Made by a program: the position numbers and the translations under genes. 64,000 bases of DNA from Symsagittifera roscoffensis (lineage: Eukaryota; Xenacoelomorpha; Acoela; Convolutidae): contig NC_087068.1 of assembly GCF_963678635.1 (NCBI RefSeq), forward strand, positions 5,541,079 to 5,605,078, written 5' to 3'. Shown piece by piece: positions 1 to 11,635 of the stretch (positions are counted from its first letter, which is position 1; every line of letters begins with the position of its first letter). The notes beneath the pieces were generated by a model, which saw only the letters and a list, made by a program, of their open reading frames with translations, made no database searches and was not told where the DNA came from.

Positions 1-1095
1 GTCATTGTGCAAATTTCACATCTGATAAGAACAAATCAACCAAAATTTTTGAAACGCAGCTTAGACTTTCCAAACATGCTGTTAAAAAATGCTGTTTGTA
101 TTATGTTTTTGATCACTTGTAGAGTTGTTTAGTTGAACATCTTAAAAATATATTTTACTTTGCAATTCAATGCTAAATCTGAAAAAACAAAACGTTGTTT
201 TTTGTTCGAAACGAGCTGAAACTTGATTTTTGTTCATAACTGCTAACTTAAAAAGCTATGAATAAATAATAGTTAAGTGACTTTTTGAATTAAAAGTCAT
301 ACCAAGGACATGAAAACTTTTTCGATGGTATGTTGTCAGCGGCAAAACGTAGAAGTTTTCGGCAAACGTTAGAGATAAGTAAGATCTCTTCCACGTTTTC
401 GGAAGAGCTTCGAAATGTAATCGGTGATTTAAAAATACTTATTGCCTGTGCTTGTCATTTTCAAAGCCAGGAGAAAGGTCGTTACAAAAAACTGAGAAAT
501 GGGCAAAATTATGGGGAAATTTTGTTAAAAAAACGGTTCTTTGCGTTGTTGTTTGTTCATACTTATGTCGTTTGTTTGTTCATACTTATGGATGTCGTTT
601 GTTCATACTTATGGTTTGAATGAAGCGTCGTAGTTTTTGCCGATGTTCATGATATTACTTCTGAATTAGGCTAAGTGATGGATAAGCTATTGTACATTTG
701 ATTAATCAGGTAACCTGTGACCATAACTTGAGTAAGATATGGGGACTTTTGTAGAAACTTTCAAAATGTGTTCCCTTATGATTACTAGTAAAGAATATCC
801 ACCCATATAATAAATTCAATCAGTGGTCAGTTCATTTTTGATTCTTCGTGGTCAAAAAGTTGACAATTCTGTCACGCTTTTTATCTTTTTTTACAAACTT
901 GGGGTTGCAGTTAAGATGCATTGAGTCATGATTATGGATCTAGATTTCGACTATGGATCTAGGTTATGACTAAATTGTGATTGTAGTACCTATGAACTAA
1001 TTATATATAGGAGATAAGTTGACATCAGTTTCAAGGTCTAAATAAGGTCTAGGTTTCAAAAAGTTTCAAAATCAAAATGCTTGTAAGGTGTCTTA
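1..1095. other. AT-rich intergenic, no gene seen
   Basis: I see no credible coding region here. The only structure is a short direct repeat near 548-612, where a TTTGTTCATACTTATG motif occurs three times. The remaining sequence is AT-rich with frequent stops in all frames. Confidence 0.5.
548..614. repeat. Short tandem repeat, 3 copies of ~20-24 bp
   Basis: Three copies of TTTGTTCATACTTATG follow each other, separated by short spacers containing GTCG or GATGTCG. This is a minisatellite-like cluster with no obvious function. Confidence 0.75.
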
Positions 1096-1310
1096 TTACC
1101 AGTTGGCCCGCTCATTGTACTCACCGACTGTCGTAGACTGTGGCGGCTGTTCTGCTTGTTCTGTCCTGTAGACCTCGTAGGAAGTCCTCCCCCTCCCTTC
1201 CGCCGACCCCCTCAGGGACTCCTGGAAGTGTCGCCTCTCCTCCTCCAAGTCATACTCCTTCTTCCTCTTCTTCAGCAGGAAAAAGTTGGGCATCTTCTCC
1301 TTTGGGCTCA
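1096..1310 (-). CDS. Possible terminal exon of an unidentified gene
   Basis: This block is clearly GC-richer than its surroundings, like the confirmed exons of the neighbouring gene. On the minus strand it reads as an open, highly charged segment containing KKRKKEYDLEEERRHFQ and ending EYNERANW before a stop. The upstream side offers AG acceptors around 1310-1325, but the first candidate leaves an in-frame stop, so the exact border is unknown. The gene at 2752-10930 already ends at its own stop, so this would belong to another gene or an alternative transcript. The plus-strand frames are Ser/Pro-rich and look like shadows. No homology is recognised. Confidence 0.35.
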
Positions 1311-1324
1311 CTCCTCAACTAATG

Positions 1325-2750
1325 TCGCTTTAAAGTAGTCCCAGCTAAAAGAGTTGTTGTAGTTTTTGGACACCAGGTGTAATGCGACTGGACTCTGCTG
1401 ATTCAAGGCCGTTGGTTAGTAGTAGTGTAGGGCAGTGACTAATAGGTAAAGTAGTGTAGCGTGGCGGTGCTGCTGGACCAGTTTTAACTGGTAAGTTTAG
1501 AGTTAGATAATTTGGCTTCTCTTTTGGCACCAAGATGAAGTATAAAGTGGTTTAATGAAATGTGGCAGTTCTTTATCAATCAATGTTGAGTTATCGTTGT
1601 AGTGAAACTCTGTTTAAACAAGGCTCAAGTTCAATTATAATTGGCCGAAAGCCACTGGATACTCCGATGACTCGTTTGTTCTACTATTATAACTTTTACT
1701 CGAGTTAGCGCGGCTGATTAATGAAAGTCGAAACTAATCAAATGAACGTCTCAAATGCACACCTGTAATCAAGCTGACCAATATTCCGTCGCTTTCGGTA
1801 ATTGAGTCTCAGTCCCAGGTGTTTACGGAAATCTGAGTAGACTCATTTTTAGCGCCAAAAAGTTGCTTTGAAATGAAAAAGATTGAATGAATTCGACGTG
1901 TTTGAGGAAACGGTTTGAAGTCGACTCGAATTTGAAGTCGTAACTGACCGAAAAGCTGTGAACTGATTTGGATGCGCGTGAACGCGATAACATCTTCCGT
2001 CCTAATGAGTCATTGACCCCGACTGCTAAAATGCTCATTCACGCCTCTCTATTTATAGAACAGTAATGGAAGTAAAGTCCAAGGTTATGAGATGCGGTTT
2101 AGGGTTATTAAAATAGAAGTTATGGAACCGCTAACGCGGATTTTAGGATTAAAGTATTTGCAACAATGGATGCAGTTTTGATAACTAGTGAATAATTGTA
2201 CAACATTGTGAAATATGGGACATAATTGCGGTTCCAGCCGATTTTCCAAAGTCAAGGCTACTCAACCTGAACAATACTTCATTAACAGATTACGTAATAT
2301 AACAGCCGCCACAACCGCTGGGAGAAATTACGCATCGGCTAATGTTACCGGCACTTGTAGTAAAAATGTTGGTTATGTTTTTTTTTCTCACGCGCTACTA
2401 GGTCATCTTGGATTCTTTGCTTCAAAATCGGAAGTTTAATCTAAACATTTTAATCCTGCGGTTTTCAGGAAATCAAGGAATACCAAACACATCCAACCAC
2501 TGGTGCGTATAAAATTAAGGTTTTGAAACAATTTTTAATTAGCAGTAATGCTTAAATCATTATGAGCAATTAGTAACTCTACACGAAGTGCTTAATTTTA
2601 ACAGGTATTTTAAGTATGGATATATCAATAAGTACTCATAACACCAATTAATCAATCAAGTTTGAAGGAAAATATACCTAAGATGCCAAAAATGCCAATA
2701 CAAAATTTATTCACATGTTTCACTCAAGCTTCGTGATCAAAAGTAAAAAT
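1325..2750. other. Non-coding stretch, nothing firm
   Basis: Only short, uneven open frames are seen. A minus-strand frame near 1345-1533 has TGPAAPPRYTTLP-like content but no matching splice sites or composition change. The stretch probably contains the 3' flank of the host gene that ends at 2752. Confidence 0.4.
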
Positions 2751-2751
2751 T

Positions 2752-3202
2752 TTATCTTGTGTTTGAACTAAGCGAGTCTGTTCTTTTGTAAGTGAAGCCA
2801 GTATTCGAAACTGGCAAGGTTCCAGTTTTTGTTTCCGCCTTTCGGGTCCCGCTCGTGGCTTTCGTGTCAGTGTAATACGTTATTTGACCTTGACTTTTGG
2901 AAAAACTGGTCGAAATATCAGGCAAAAAGTGGTTCATGTTGTGGGGATCCAGAAACGCTTCTTTGGGATCCGGAATAAGACCTTTGTACTCTCCGCCCAA
3001 AATTTTCTGCTCAAACTTCAGCAAGCTTGACATTTGACTTAAGTCGCGGAATTCGAAGTTTTTGTCGTCAAACTCGCTCTTGTCGAAGTTGTTGTCGGAT
3101 TTGCGACAGTAGAGGATACGAGTGCGTGGCATAATGATTGTATTGTTGTCGGATTTCGGTCCCTTTTCGAACAGCTCAGTCATTTGCTTCTTGTACTTGT
3201 CC
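2752..3202 (-). CDS. Host gene exon 8 (stop codon)
   Basis: The acceptor is CTAAATTTAG|GGACAAG and the stop is TAA at 2752-2754. About 149 residues are encoded, polar and charged, with a Ser/Thr/Lys-rich tail ending SLSSNTR. This is the longest exon and sets the 3' end of the coding sequence. Confidence 0.78.
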
Positions 3203-6200
3203 CTAAATTTAGAAAAAAAACAAGCTACTAATTATGTTTGTCTCATTAGCAGACTGTCAGTCAAAATTATTTCAAAAAGGCTAATCTGCAAGGCACAGGC
3301 AGGAGCTAACACCAAAAATGTTTGCAAATTTTGTTGATTAACCTCGGCTGCAAATAAAAAAAGGCGATCACTTTGGTTTTTCAGCTACAATGGAACCTGG
3401 AAAAGCCCTTTCTCGCCAGGGATTCAATCCCTTCACCAACCAAAGGGTCACTTCTTGAGTGTTTTTCGCATCTACTTAACAATTGCCCCCTTTTTAAGAA
3501 AAGGGGGGGGGGCAATTGTTAAGTAGATTAAAATAACGCATTTTCGATCAATCAGAATCTAGCAAAATTCTAATTCTCAATAGAAAGCTCAGTGCTAATT
3601 TACTGCTTTTTATTAATAGGTGGTGGCAATTCTCAAGTAGATACCAAAGAGGGGGGGGGGGGGGCGATTGTGAAGTAGATCTCCTATTTTTCTCAGCATC
3701 CTTTTAGAAAATCGCATCTATTTTAATTTTCAATTATTTGGTCAAAACCTTCTGAAAACGGCATTTTGGCTTGTTTCTTTTGGGCCCTAGAGTGTTTTGA
3801 GAGAAGTCAAGAAATCAGTTTAGTTTTAGTCAACAAAGAAAGAAGAAAAAACCCTAAAAAGGGGAGCGCATAACTACCTAACCACCACTTTCGTTCCCCC
3901 CCCCCCCCCTCCGGAGATCGATCAATGAGATGAGAACTAGAAAAAGTAGCAGAAAAATGGAAGAAAAAGCGATGGAAAGATTAGAGTACCTTATCTGTTG
4001 AGGAGTGTCGACGACCACACATCCGAACTGGGAGTCGACCCACTTGCTCTCCCGACACTGGTCGAAGTCGGCGAACCTGTTCTCCATCTCGTGGTCCAGG
4101 GAGAGGAGGAGGAACCTCTTGAAGTGTCTCGAGTACTTGTTCACTTCGGGGGGTAACTGGAGGGTGAATGTCTCCCCCACTTGCTTGTAGGCGGGGGTGG
4201 TGCCAAACACAAAAAAGTACACCTGGGCTGCTGAAAATCAACAATCGGGAGCTAGTCAAACTTGTCAATCAAACAGCAAAGCAACGTTAAATTTCTATCT
4301 TGGTAATCTGACGTTGAGTTGGTTCTTTCCTTTTTAGTATTAAACAAAAAAAGGCATTAAAACACACAAAAATGATCGTAGTGGCGTGTAATATTGATGG
4401 ATTCGTTAGTGAAAAATAGGTGAGAATCTATAGTGTATTTCAATATTTCCTTGCGACTGTGACCTGCTAGCCATATCATGCTGGGTATGAATGCGTCTAT
4501 GTCGTCGAAGCCGGCATTCTCCAGCTTCAGCTTGCCCTTGGCGAACTCGGGTGGCATCAGGATTGGACTGAAGTTCTCATTCCTCGGCTTCGCTATCGAC
4601 CCATCCGCCTGCAACGCAGTTATTTTAGGTCAATTTATTGCCCAATTTTAAAAGTGCTGTTGACAAAAACTTGCAGCGAAACGTATTCAGTGATACAGAT
4701 ATGCAGAGAGTTAATCCTATAATGCATAAAGCGCGGATGTTCAAAAGTTATCAACATTTTTGCAGAGCTTTTTATTAGGACAAGCGAATTGATTTCCAAG
4801 TTCTCCGAAAACACTATTAAGACCTAATTCTGCCAAGTTTTTGAAAAAAAAGCAAATTATGAAAAAAACTGTTAACTTGGGTACCTTTTGTAAGAAATTA
4901 CATCTAAAACAGCGCTTTTAGAAACGTTTCAGTCTGTCGGTCAAAAAATATTCGCAAAATAGTACCAAAGTGTGCGTAAGGATCGATTCCTAAAATGGAA
5001 AGCGTCCACCCCCGCAAACTCCTTAAACGCCGCCTCTGTATTCTCACAACCAAAAATCACATGCTATTAAAATCAGTTTAAAAAAAATATATATTTTGTA
5101 TCTTAAGTTCTAAGATCTTGCAGATTGGCGGTGTTTTCTTATTATATTTATATTTATCACTTATTCATGACTCATTGATGTGCTTTTCTTTTGTGTAATC
5201 TATGGGGTACGCTCCTAGTGGGTTTGAAGAAAACCTTTTGCGTATCCTCACTTAACAATCTTGGGTAAACTGTTGATTCATTTATTATGTGATAGAAAAT
5301 ATACTTTTTGTTTAATGTAATAGTGTATTTGATTGTTAAGTGAAATTAATTCTTCTTCTTCTTCTTCTTCTTCTTCTTCTTTTCAATCACACATGTGTGA
5401 GTTGTTCATCAGGTGAACTTACCTGACTGGCGTATGCGCAGCCGTAGAAGTCAGCTGCGATCACTTTCTTGTGCTGGTTGACATAGAAAGTGTGGTAAGG
5501 GGAAATGAACTCGAAGAAGTGAGCCTCGTACCAGTAGTTGCTCAGAATCACAAGAATCTGCACTACCCACGTTGCTACAACATGTATTTAACCCAATCAC
5601 AGTTGAATAGCTCATCAAAATTCAATTTCAACATAATTAAAAATAACGGCTAATGATGTTGAATGCTCTAAAAAATTTCAGCCAAACATTGAGTCTTTTT
5701 ATGATTGAGTCTAGAATTTTATTTCAAGCGAAAAATTAAGCATACCGAAAACTGGATTTGCTCAAAATATCAAACACACAAATGTCGAGCATCTGCATTA
5801 CAGAATAAAGAATTGATCGAGATGCGTGGAGAGGATAAACATGATATTTCAGCGGGAAAATCAGATGCCCGAAATGTCATTAAGCATTTAAAAGATTTCT
5901 TTTCATTCTAAATTAAAACGGCTTTAGGTTATAGAAATGGTTTTAAAATGTAGCAATGTTAAATTGCTACGGCAACAAAAAGTAGGCAGTAAAATTGTAT
6001 GGTGTTAAGTTGTTTAGAGCTAAAATGGGGAACCATCTAAAATTACTCCATGAGATAGCAATCTTCTGTTTCCGAAATCTTAGGCCAAAAAATTGGCAAT
6101 TGGTAAGAAAATTTGTGGCATACGACTGACTTGAAATTATTTGTATTCTTAACCCTAATAGCCCAACCCCCCCCCCCCCCCCCTAAATCCGCCCGTGCCC

Positions 6201-9200
6201 TTCCCCCTCTCTACGTACCTAGTTTCTTCTCCAGCTGTTTGGTGTTGGACTGTGCGGCAGTGTTCTTGTGTCTTAGCCACTCCTGGTAGAGGGAGTACTC
6301 GAAGTGGGACAGATAAACTATGTACAGGTCCTCCGTCTCCCTCACCTCCACTATCAGGGGGCACGAACTGGGACGACCACTGCCCAACTGAAGCAGAGAA
6401 CATCATTGGAGAGAAAAAAACAGAGAAACACTTTCCAAGTTCGAGGATGAATGCAAGAGCTCAAATTCTACAGTATTCGGATCAATCGTACAACGCCCAG
6501 CTAAAGCTGGAGGTCCATGTTTGATATTACTGAGTTTGTCATTGTTCCGACTTTCGATACGAAAGTAACGGAATATTTGTGCTCGGATTTTTTTTTCTTC
6601 AGACAAATTTCGACTTTTTAACTAGCCATTTTTGACAGAATTTTTTTATCAATAAAAAGGTATTGTTATCCTGAGCTTAAATTTGAAGAGATATTTCACC
6701 TGTGATCACTTTCGTAAAATTGTGAGGGTTTAAAGATTGCCATTTTGGCCATTTTGACCGATTTGAGCCAATTAACGCGCGATATAATTCGGGCTATTAA
6801 CGCGTAAGCGGAGATTTAATCCGTCTTATAAATCGTTCCAAATTGGTTGAACGAAGCTTATGTGCCATAATTGATTTGTTACAAGAAACAAAATCTATCT
6901 TTTTGTACTTTATATGGCGTGTGGGGAGATGATTTTCATAAAAAATTTCAAATTTTAGAAATAAAACGTTCATTTCATTTTATTTCTTTTAATTTTTTAT
7001 GTTATTACTGCTGCTCCATAAACCTTAAAAGGCAGTCGGAACATTCAGGGATTTGCCCTGATACGAGCAGTTTTTTTTGTGATTTGGGATGAAATGTGTA
7101 ATTTCAAATGTTCAAAAATAATGCTTCAACCTTGAAATAGTTGATCTCTAATAAATTATGTAAAAAAGAAATTGTTTGAAAATTTGGAATACCATAACAC
7201 TTTCATTCAAGTTTTAAGATGTAAGGATTTCCTAGATGTGACAACTTTCGTATATTTTTTTGTTAGATCAAAATGAAAATTTTTTTGGTTACATGAATTT
7301 AGATTATCTGACAAAATCCAGTAAACTGTAAAATTTGTGGCAAGATTTAATGTGCGATTTAATGATTTTTTTGAAAAAGTTTTCTAGAAAACATATGGGT
7401 AGAACGAATTTGGAAAGCCAACTTGTGTTTATTTGAGAAACAATTTTGTTTCAGTTGAAAAATGGTTTTATTTGCCAGTTGAAATTGCTTTTGTTTTAAT
7501 TGTAAAAATTAGTAGCAACAAAGGTTTCGTTGCAAAAAGAGTCACATCAGAAAACATCCTGTGTTTCTCATTTTTTTTAAAACGACCCAAATTTGTGTTT
7601 GGAATTTCAGGCTCATGTGGGTTTATTCCAGATACAATCAGGGCCTGTCGATAGAGTACGTCTTTTTTAAAATAAGTCTTTGCTCTTCAAACGTAAGCTA
7701 AGGCGTTTCCTCCTCTTTTAACGCAATTAAGACATTACAGAGCTGAATTTTTTTCTATAACTACGCACATAATTTTCTTAGTTCTGGTTTCCATAGACCT
7801 ATCTTTTGCGTGTCTTAGATACTTTTGCCAGTTAATTCGACAAGCAAATCTCGACAAAACACCACAAAAAGCCAACAAATCTTTTTGTCAATGAGTTCCT
7901 GAGACAAAAGTGTGGGTTTCAGCCGTTGAAGAAGATTCCGATAACAATTGTTGCATTTCACATTTTTTCAGTGGATTCGGCAGTCAGCTTTCCTTTTTTG
8001 CCGATGGATTCTGCTGTTGATCAAGGAATAACGCAGTTACTTTTTTGTAAGTGAGCTCTCAGATTTTATTTCTTAAACTGTAAAATAATATGCTGAAAAA
8101 AAAACGAATCTACTGCAGAGTCCACTGCCAAACTGTAGCATCGAGCAACATTCTTCTTAAATTTGCTTCAAGTGTAGAAACTAACTTGTCTGAGTAATCG
8201 AATTAAATCTTGAATTAGTTTTTGTTATCCAGTTTTGAAATCTAGGGGCAATGTATACGGAATCCAAACCATTAGTAGATTACCCGAGCTTCTTGGCGTC
8301 GTAATGGCTACCAAAAATAAAATCCCTTCAAAAAATTAATTCCTGGTCACATCGGTAAAAAATAAAAATTTTCTGCAAACGAAAGAATCTGATCTTCTTT
8401 CTAACTTCAATAAAATCTTCGTTCTTAAGAATGTTGAACATTCGCGGTAAGGCACTTCCAAACACTTGTGATTTGACTATTCGCCCATTTAAAGTTTCCG
8501 AATACGGCACCGCCTTGGGAAAACAGTGTGAGGAAAGATCTGGTATGAAGCAATAATGCGTAATCGAAACTCATCAACACATAAATATTGATGAAATTCG
8601 CACTGCCTTAAAAGGCTTAACTCAGGAGTGGATCCAGGATTTTCTCAAGAGGGTGCAGATTTTCAAAAAAGTCTAAAATTTTGTCGACCTTTGTTTTAGG
8701 TGGACAAAATTGATTTTCCGAGCTCTGTCAGAACTCTTAGAAGACCCTTGCTTTGGCCACACTTTTTGCGCGGCGGGCTAATTTTTGAAAAAAAACAGGC
8801 CAAAAGAAGTTTTTGAACAGTTTTTTGATAATTTTGACCCAAAACGACTACAAGGGGCCTTTTGGTTCGGCAGGGGATTGAATTCCTGAGTGAGACTGGC
8901 GTCCGCCCTCCTACATCCTTTACTGCTTGCACTTCCGCCCTAAAGTTGTATTGGTTATCCTCAATCTTACTTTTTTATCTTTAATGAAGGTCTTTTATTG
9001 CAATTTACTTCACCAAAACCATCAGTGTTAATTTGAACTATTCGGACAAACCTAATAAAACTGAAAAGAAAATTTGAACTGAATGTATTTTTCTCAAGTT
9101 GGGTTGATTTTAATCAAAAAAATATGAGGAATAAATTATTGCTTCAGTTGCTGACAGAACTATTTTACAGTGAGCCGCTTATGTAGCGCAAAAATACAAC

Positions 9201-10930
9201 AAAATTATATTCTCCAAAAACTGGCGCAAAATGTTGAAAAAAAGTTTATAAAAATGATATTTGATATGGTAAAAATGACAATCATTATTGAAAATATATT
9301 TATGGGGCAACATAAAAGGTTGACAAGGATATAGCTTTGTCAGCGTTTGAAAAAATAATTTTTAGCTCAATTTTAGATTCACTAAAGTTTCCAAAATGAT
9401 CGTTTTCTGGTTAAAGTTTTGGGCTCAAATTTCGCGCAACAAAATGCACTATGTTGATTCTGCTAGAACTCGAATTAAGGTTTTTCTGCATAGGCTTGTC
9501 TGAATCAACTCAATTTCTCAATTTGAGATAAACTGATTTTTAAATTTCAAGTTTTATTTGATTTTTTTCTGGATAATTTAAATCAGCTGTGTCCCGGTAT
9601 CAAAAAGAACACTGAGATGTGATATAATTTTGCCAAAAATTAATTTTATAGGTGTTGAGAATAACAGTTGAGATTAACAATTTTTTTTGAGACCAATCAG
9701 GCAAAAGATGAAAATTTGATAATTCAAGTTTAAATTTTAAGTTCATGTTTATACGGCCGAGAAAGTCAAAGAACATACACACCAACTTTGCGTACATTTA
9801 GTTTTCGTCGACCGAAAAAATGTAGAAGTATTAAGAGAGGCAGAGGAAATTCAGATGGCCTCGATGGTGAAAAAAACGATGACTCACTCGTTCGTGGTGG
9901 AACAGTCTGATCTCATTCATCTTCATGTCTGACAGTCTCCCCTTGTAGTACACTTTCCACACCACTCTGTTGCTCTGTAACTCCCCCCTCACATAGGCAT
10001 CTCTCATGTCAAATATCTGACAACTGTCAATCAGAGCTCCCAGCTCCACCCCCAGCTGGTGTGCCACACTCCGCACAGAAGTCACTGTCCGAGACTGACC
10101 TGGAAACACAAACTACACAGATTACAGTAATCAAATGAGACAGATTTATCAAACGGTTTTGCGTTTTCGTCGCTTTTGATAGTTTTTTTTTTCAATTCCG
10201 AACAAAAGGGGTTTCTGTAATCTTGGGTTTAAAGTCTTATGTCCAATTGTAGGTAAGAAAAGGAATATCAAAAAAAACTAAGGCCAATTGGTTTCGTAAG
10301 ATATGTTAAAAAAATTTTGCGTATAAAAAAACAAATCAATTTGCTTTTTGGTGCTAAGAAATTGTAACAAAAGGGCGACAGTTTATCAAATTTGATTAGA
10401 GTTTGAATGTTTTGTGCCTGTGGGTCTGGATACTGGAGCCACTGATCTGGGTCTGTTGCCCTGGTGGGGGCCCTCTTGCGCCATCAGGGACTGTTGTGAT
10501 TGGTCAGCCGGCGACACAGGAGGGGGGATGGAGGAGGAACCACCACGTGGACCGGCTGCACTCATATTCCTACAAGTACACCCAAAGGGAATTTCAAAAC
10601 CGAGAGTAGAGGGGGTGCGGCTATAAATTGAAAGAGCCATTTTAAAAATATATATATAAAATGTGTAATAGCAAATCAAAGAAGGTTCTATGAATTCTTT
10701 AAGCAGTTTGATCTATACTTGAACTCGTATAATGATAATTTGAACTACCTTTTCGTCCTTCTTCCTCTCTTCCCCCGGGGTACAGCTGACTTCATCTGAT
10801 GTCCCCCCATTGACTTGAATGAGTCACCATCGCCCCTACTCAGACTGCCACGTGATGTCTGTCCCCCCAATGCATTCAACTGATTCCCAGAACCACGTGA
10901 TCCAGTCCGTGGAGGTCTGCGAGGCGGCAT
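2752..10930 (-). CDS. Unidentified 8-exon host gene (whole span)
   Basis: This is a spliced gene reading right to left. The exons I derive are 10930-10749, 10569-~10418, 10099-9888, 6387-6219, 5562-5423, 4608-4464, 4227-3990 and 3202-2752. Exons 3 to 8 join in phases 0, 1, 0, 1 and 2 with GT...AG borders and no internal stop, which strongly supports one transcript. The exon 2 to 3 join needs phase 1, which only a GC donor (ACAG|GC) near 10417 or an unseen exon would give. The N-terminus is Arg/Gly/Ser/Pro-rich and probably disordered. The middle holds hydrophobic stretches (exon 5 VQILVILSNYW; exons 6/7 PSMIWLAAQVYFFVFG), and the C-terminal 150 residues are polar and charged. I do not recognise the family and assign no function. 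Confidence 0.75.
3470..3528. repeat. Hairpin with poly-C/poly-G stem in intron
   Basis: The left arm ATCTACTTAACAATTGCCCC (from 3470) is mirrored by GGGGCAATTGTTAAGTAGAT (ending 3528), with C/T and A/G runs and a 3-base loop between. A related half site, a long G run followed by CGATTGTGAAGTAGAT, occurs at about 3649-3680. It looks like a small foldback element with a G-run expansion. Confidence 0.8.
3649..3680. repeat. Poly-G tract plus half of the 3470 hairpin
   Basis: A run of G is followed by CGATTGTGAAGTAGAT, resembling the right arm of the foldback at 3499-3528. Nearby are other homopolymers on the same gene's introns: poly-C at about 3897-3910 and 6168-6183. Confidence 0.6.
3990..4227 (-). 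CDS. Host gene exon 7
   Basis: The acceptor is TTTTCAGCAG|CCCAGG and the donor CAGATAAG|GTACTC. The exon begins AQVYFFVFGTTPAYKQVGE and continues with a charged region containing two cysteines (DFDQCRESKWVDSQFGCVVV). It ends in phase 2, which exon 8 completes with one base. Confidence 0.78.
4464..4608 (-). CDS. Host gene exon 6
   Basis: The acceptor is GCGTTGCAG|GCGGAT and the donor GCTAGCAG|GTCACA, phase 0 in and phase 1 out. The exon encodes a polar segment, then DDIDAFIPSMIWLA, which continues into the hydrophobic start of exon 7. Confidence 0.75.
5347..5381. repeat. (TTC)n microsatellite
   Basis: About eleven TTC units lie in the intron between exons 5 and 6 of the host gene. Confidence 0.9.
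5423..5562 (-). CDS. Host gene exon 5
   Basis: Phase 1 from exon 4 selects the acceptor GTGGGTAG|TGCAG at 5563. The donor is AGTCAG|GTAAGT. The exon encodes a hydrophobic stretch followed by FFEFISPYHTFYVNQHKKV and ADFYGCAYASQ, and ends in phase 0. Confidence 0.75.
6219..6387 (-). CDS. Host gene exon 4
   Basis: The borders are acceptor CTGCTTCAG|TTGGGC and donor AACTAG|GTACGT. The exon encodes SSCPLIVEVRETEDLYIVYL and a charged helix-like end (YQEWLRHKNTAAQSNTKQ). It ends in phase 1. The intron to exon 3 is about 3.5 kb and contains dispersed-repeat fragments. Confidence 0.75.
6640..9830. other. Long intron 3 with dispersed-repeat fragments
   Basis: This is most of the intron between exons 3 and 4. 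It contains GATTGCCATTTTGGCCATTTTG near 6735, shared in part with the repeats at 54.3 and 55.8 kb; a SINE-like piece at about 7030-7070 (GGCAGTCGGA...CCCTGATACGAGCAG); and TTGATTTTCCGAGCTCT near 8707, also found near 37,187. No open frame looks coding. Confidence 0.5.
9888..10099 (-). CDS. Host gene exon 3
   Basis: The borders are acceptor GTTTCCAG|GTCAG and donor CACGAACGA|GTGAGT, the latter an excellent consensus. The exon encodes a folded-looking segment (SVAHQLGVELGALIDS, RGELQSNRVVWKVYYKGRL). It ends in phase 0, matching exon 4. Confidence 0.75.
10418..10569 (-). CDS. Host gene exon 2 (3' border uncertain)
   Basis: The acceptor is TACTTGTAG|GAATATG at 10570. The exon continues the Ser/Pro/Gln-rich N-terminus (RNMSAAGPRGGSSSIPPP). 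The open frame runs to a stop at 10386. No GT donor with the phase required by exon 3 is visible; a GC donor at 10417-10416 would fit. Without it, exons 1 and 2 could form a separate short transcript. Confidence 0.55.
10749..10930 (-). CDS. Host gene exon 1 (start codon)
   Basis: The exon begins at ATG 10930 (MPPRRPPRTGSRGSG) and ends at donor AAAAG|GTAGTT, leaving a codon split after two bases. The encoded 60 residues are Arg, Gly and Ser rich and low in complexity. Composition is much richer in GC than the flanks. The two leftover bases join the first base of exon 2 to form an Arg codon. Confidence 0.65.
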
Positions 10931-10949
10931 TTGCTGCTATATGACATCC

Positions 10950-11635
10950 TTTTCCCAAAATTGTAAAAATTATTTTTAGAACAAAAAATAGGTTTTTTCT
11001 ACTCTTTTCCAATACGTTACTTTAGAATTTGCGGAAACTTCTACAAAATTTGCTAAAATTTTTGAAAAAATTTGCGGATACACCGGTGGACAAAAATTGC
11101 GCAAACTCAGGCATGCTTTCTCAGAGATACACATTTTTAATAACTTTTTTGTAGACTTTACTTGAAATCTAAAACAAAAATTTAACAATGTCAAAACGCA
11201 AATGAAGAGAGCGACACTCTCCCCGTACCCAGTAATTTTTCTAAAACAGACCTGATATAATCTTTTTCAGATCTAAATTTCAGAAGAAGGTAGTAGTTTA
11301 AAATCTACTTTCAGACCTAGAATTTAGTTTTTCTTGGTTTTTGGATCTAAAAAATTAATGGTTCTGACACAATTTTTTCTATTTTTTTTGTATTTGATAG
11401 CTTCTGCTAGCTACTAGCAGGTACTCAGCAAAATCTCAAGTTGGAGACTGCCAAAAGTTGTTTCACCAAGCATGAGATAAACATTGGAAACGAAAAAAAA
11501 GCGCATGAAAGTCGAAAATTTGCATTACGTGGCCAAACTGTGCACTGGTTAGGCGCACAGTTTTTGTGTCTGTATTTCCTGGATTCCAGAGACAAGTCTT
11601 CAAATATGTTTTTTCAAAAAGTAAGTGGGTTCCAC
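10950..11635. other. 5' flank of the host gene, nothing coding
   Basis: This stretch lies directly upstream of the host gene start at 10930. It is AT-rich. I see no convincing promoter motif and no supported open frame. Confidence 0.4.

Noticed and set aside
1140-1338. Two plus-strand Ser/Pro- or Pro/Leu-rich frames
   Set aside because: They are shadows of a GC-rich minus-strand block whose charged frame is more protein-like.
3981-4268. Second minus-strand frame across host exon 7
   Set aside because: It is out of phase with the neighbouring exons; the other frame joins exons 6 and 8 without a stop.
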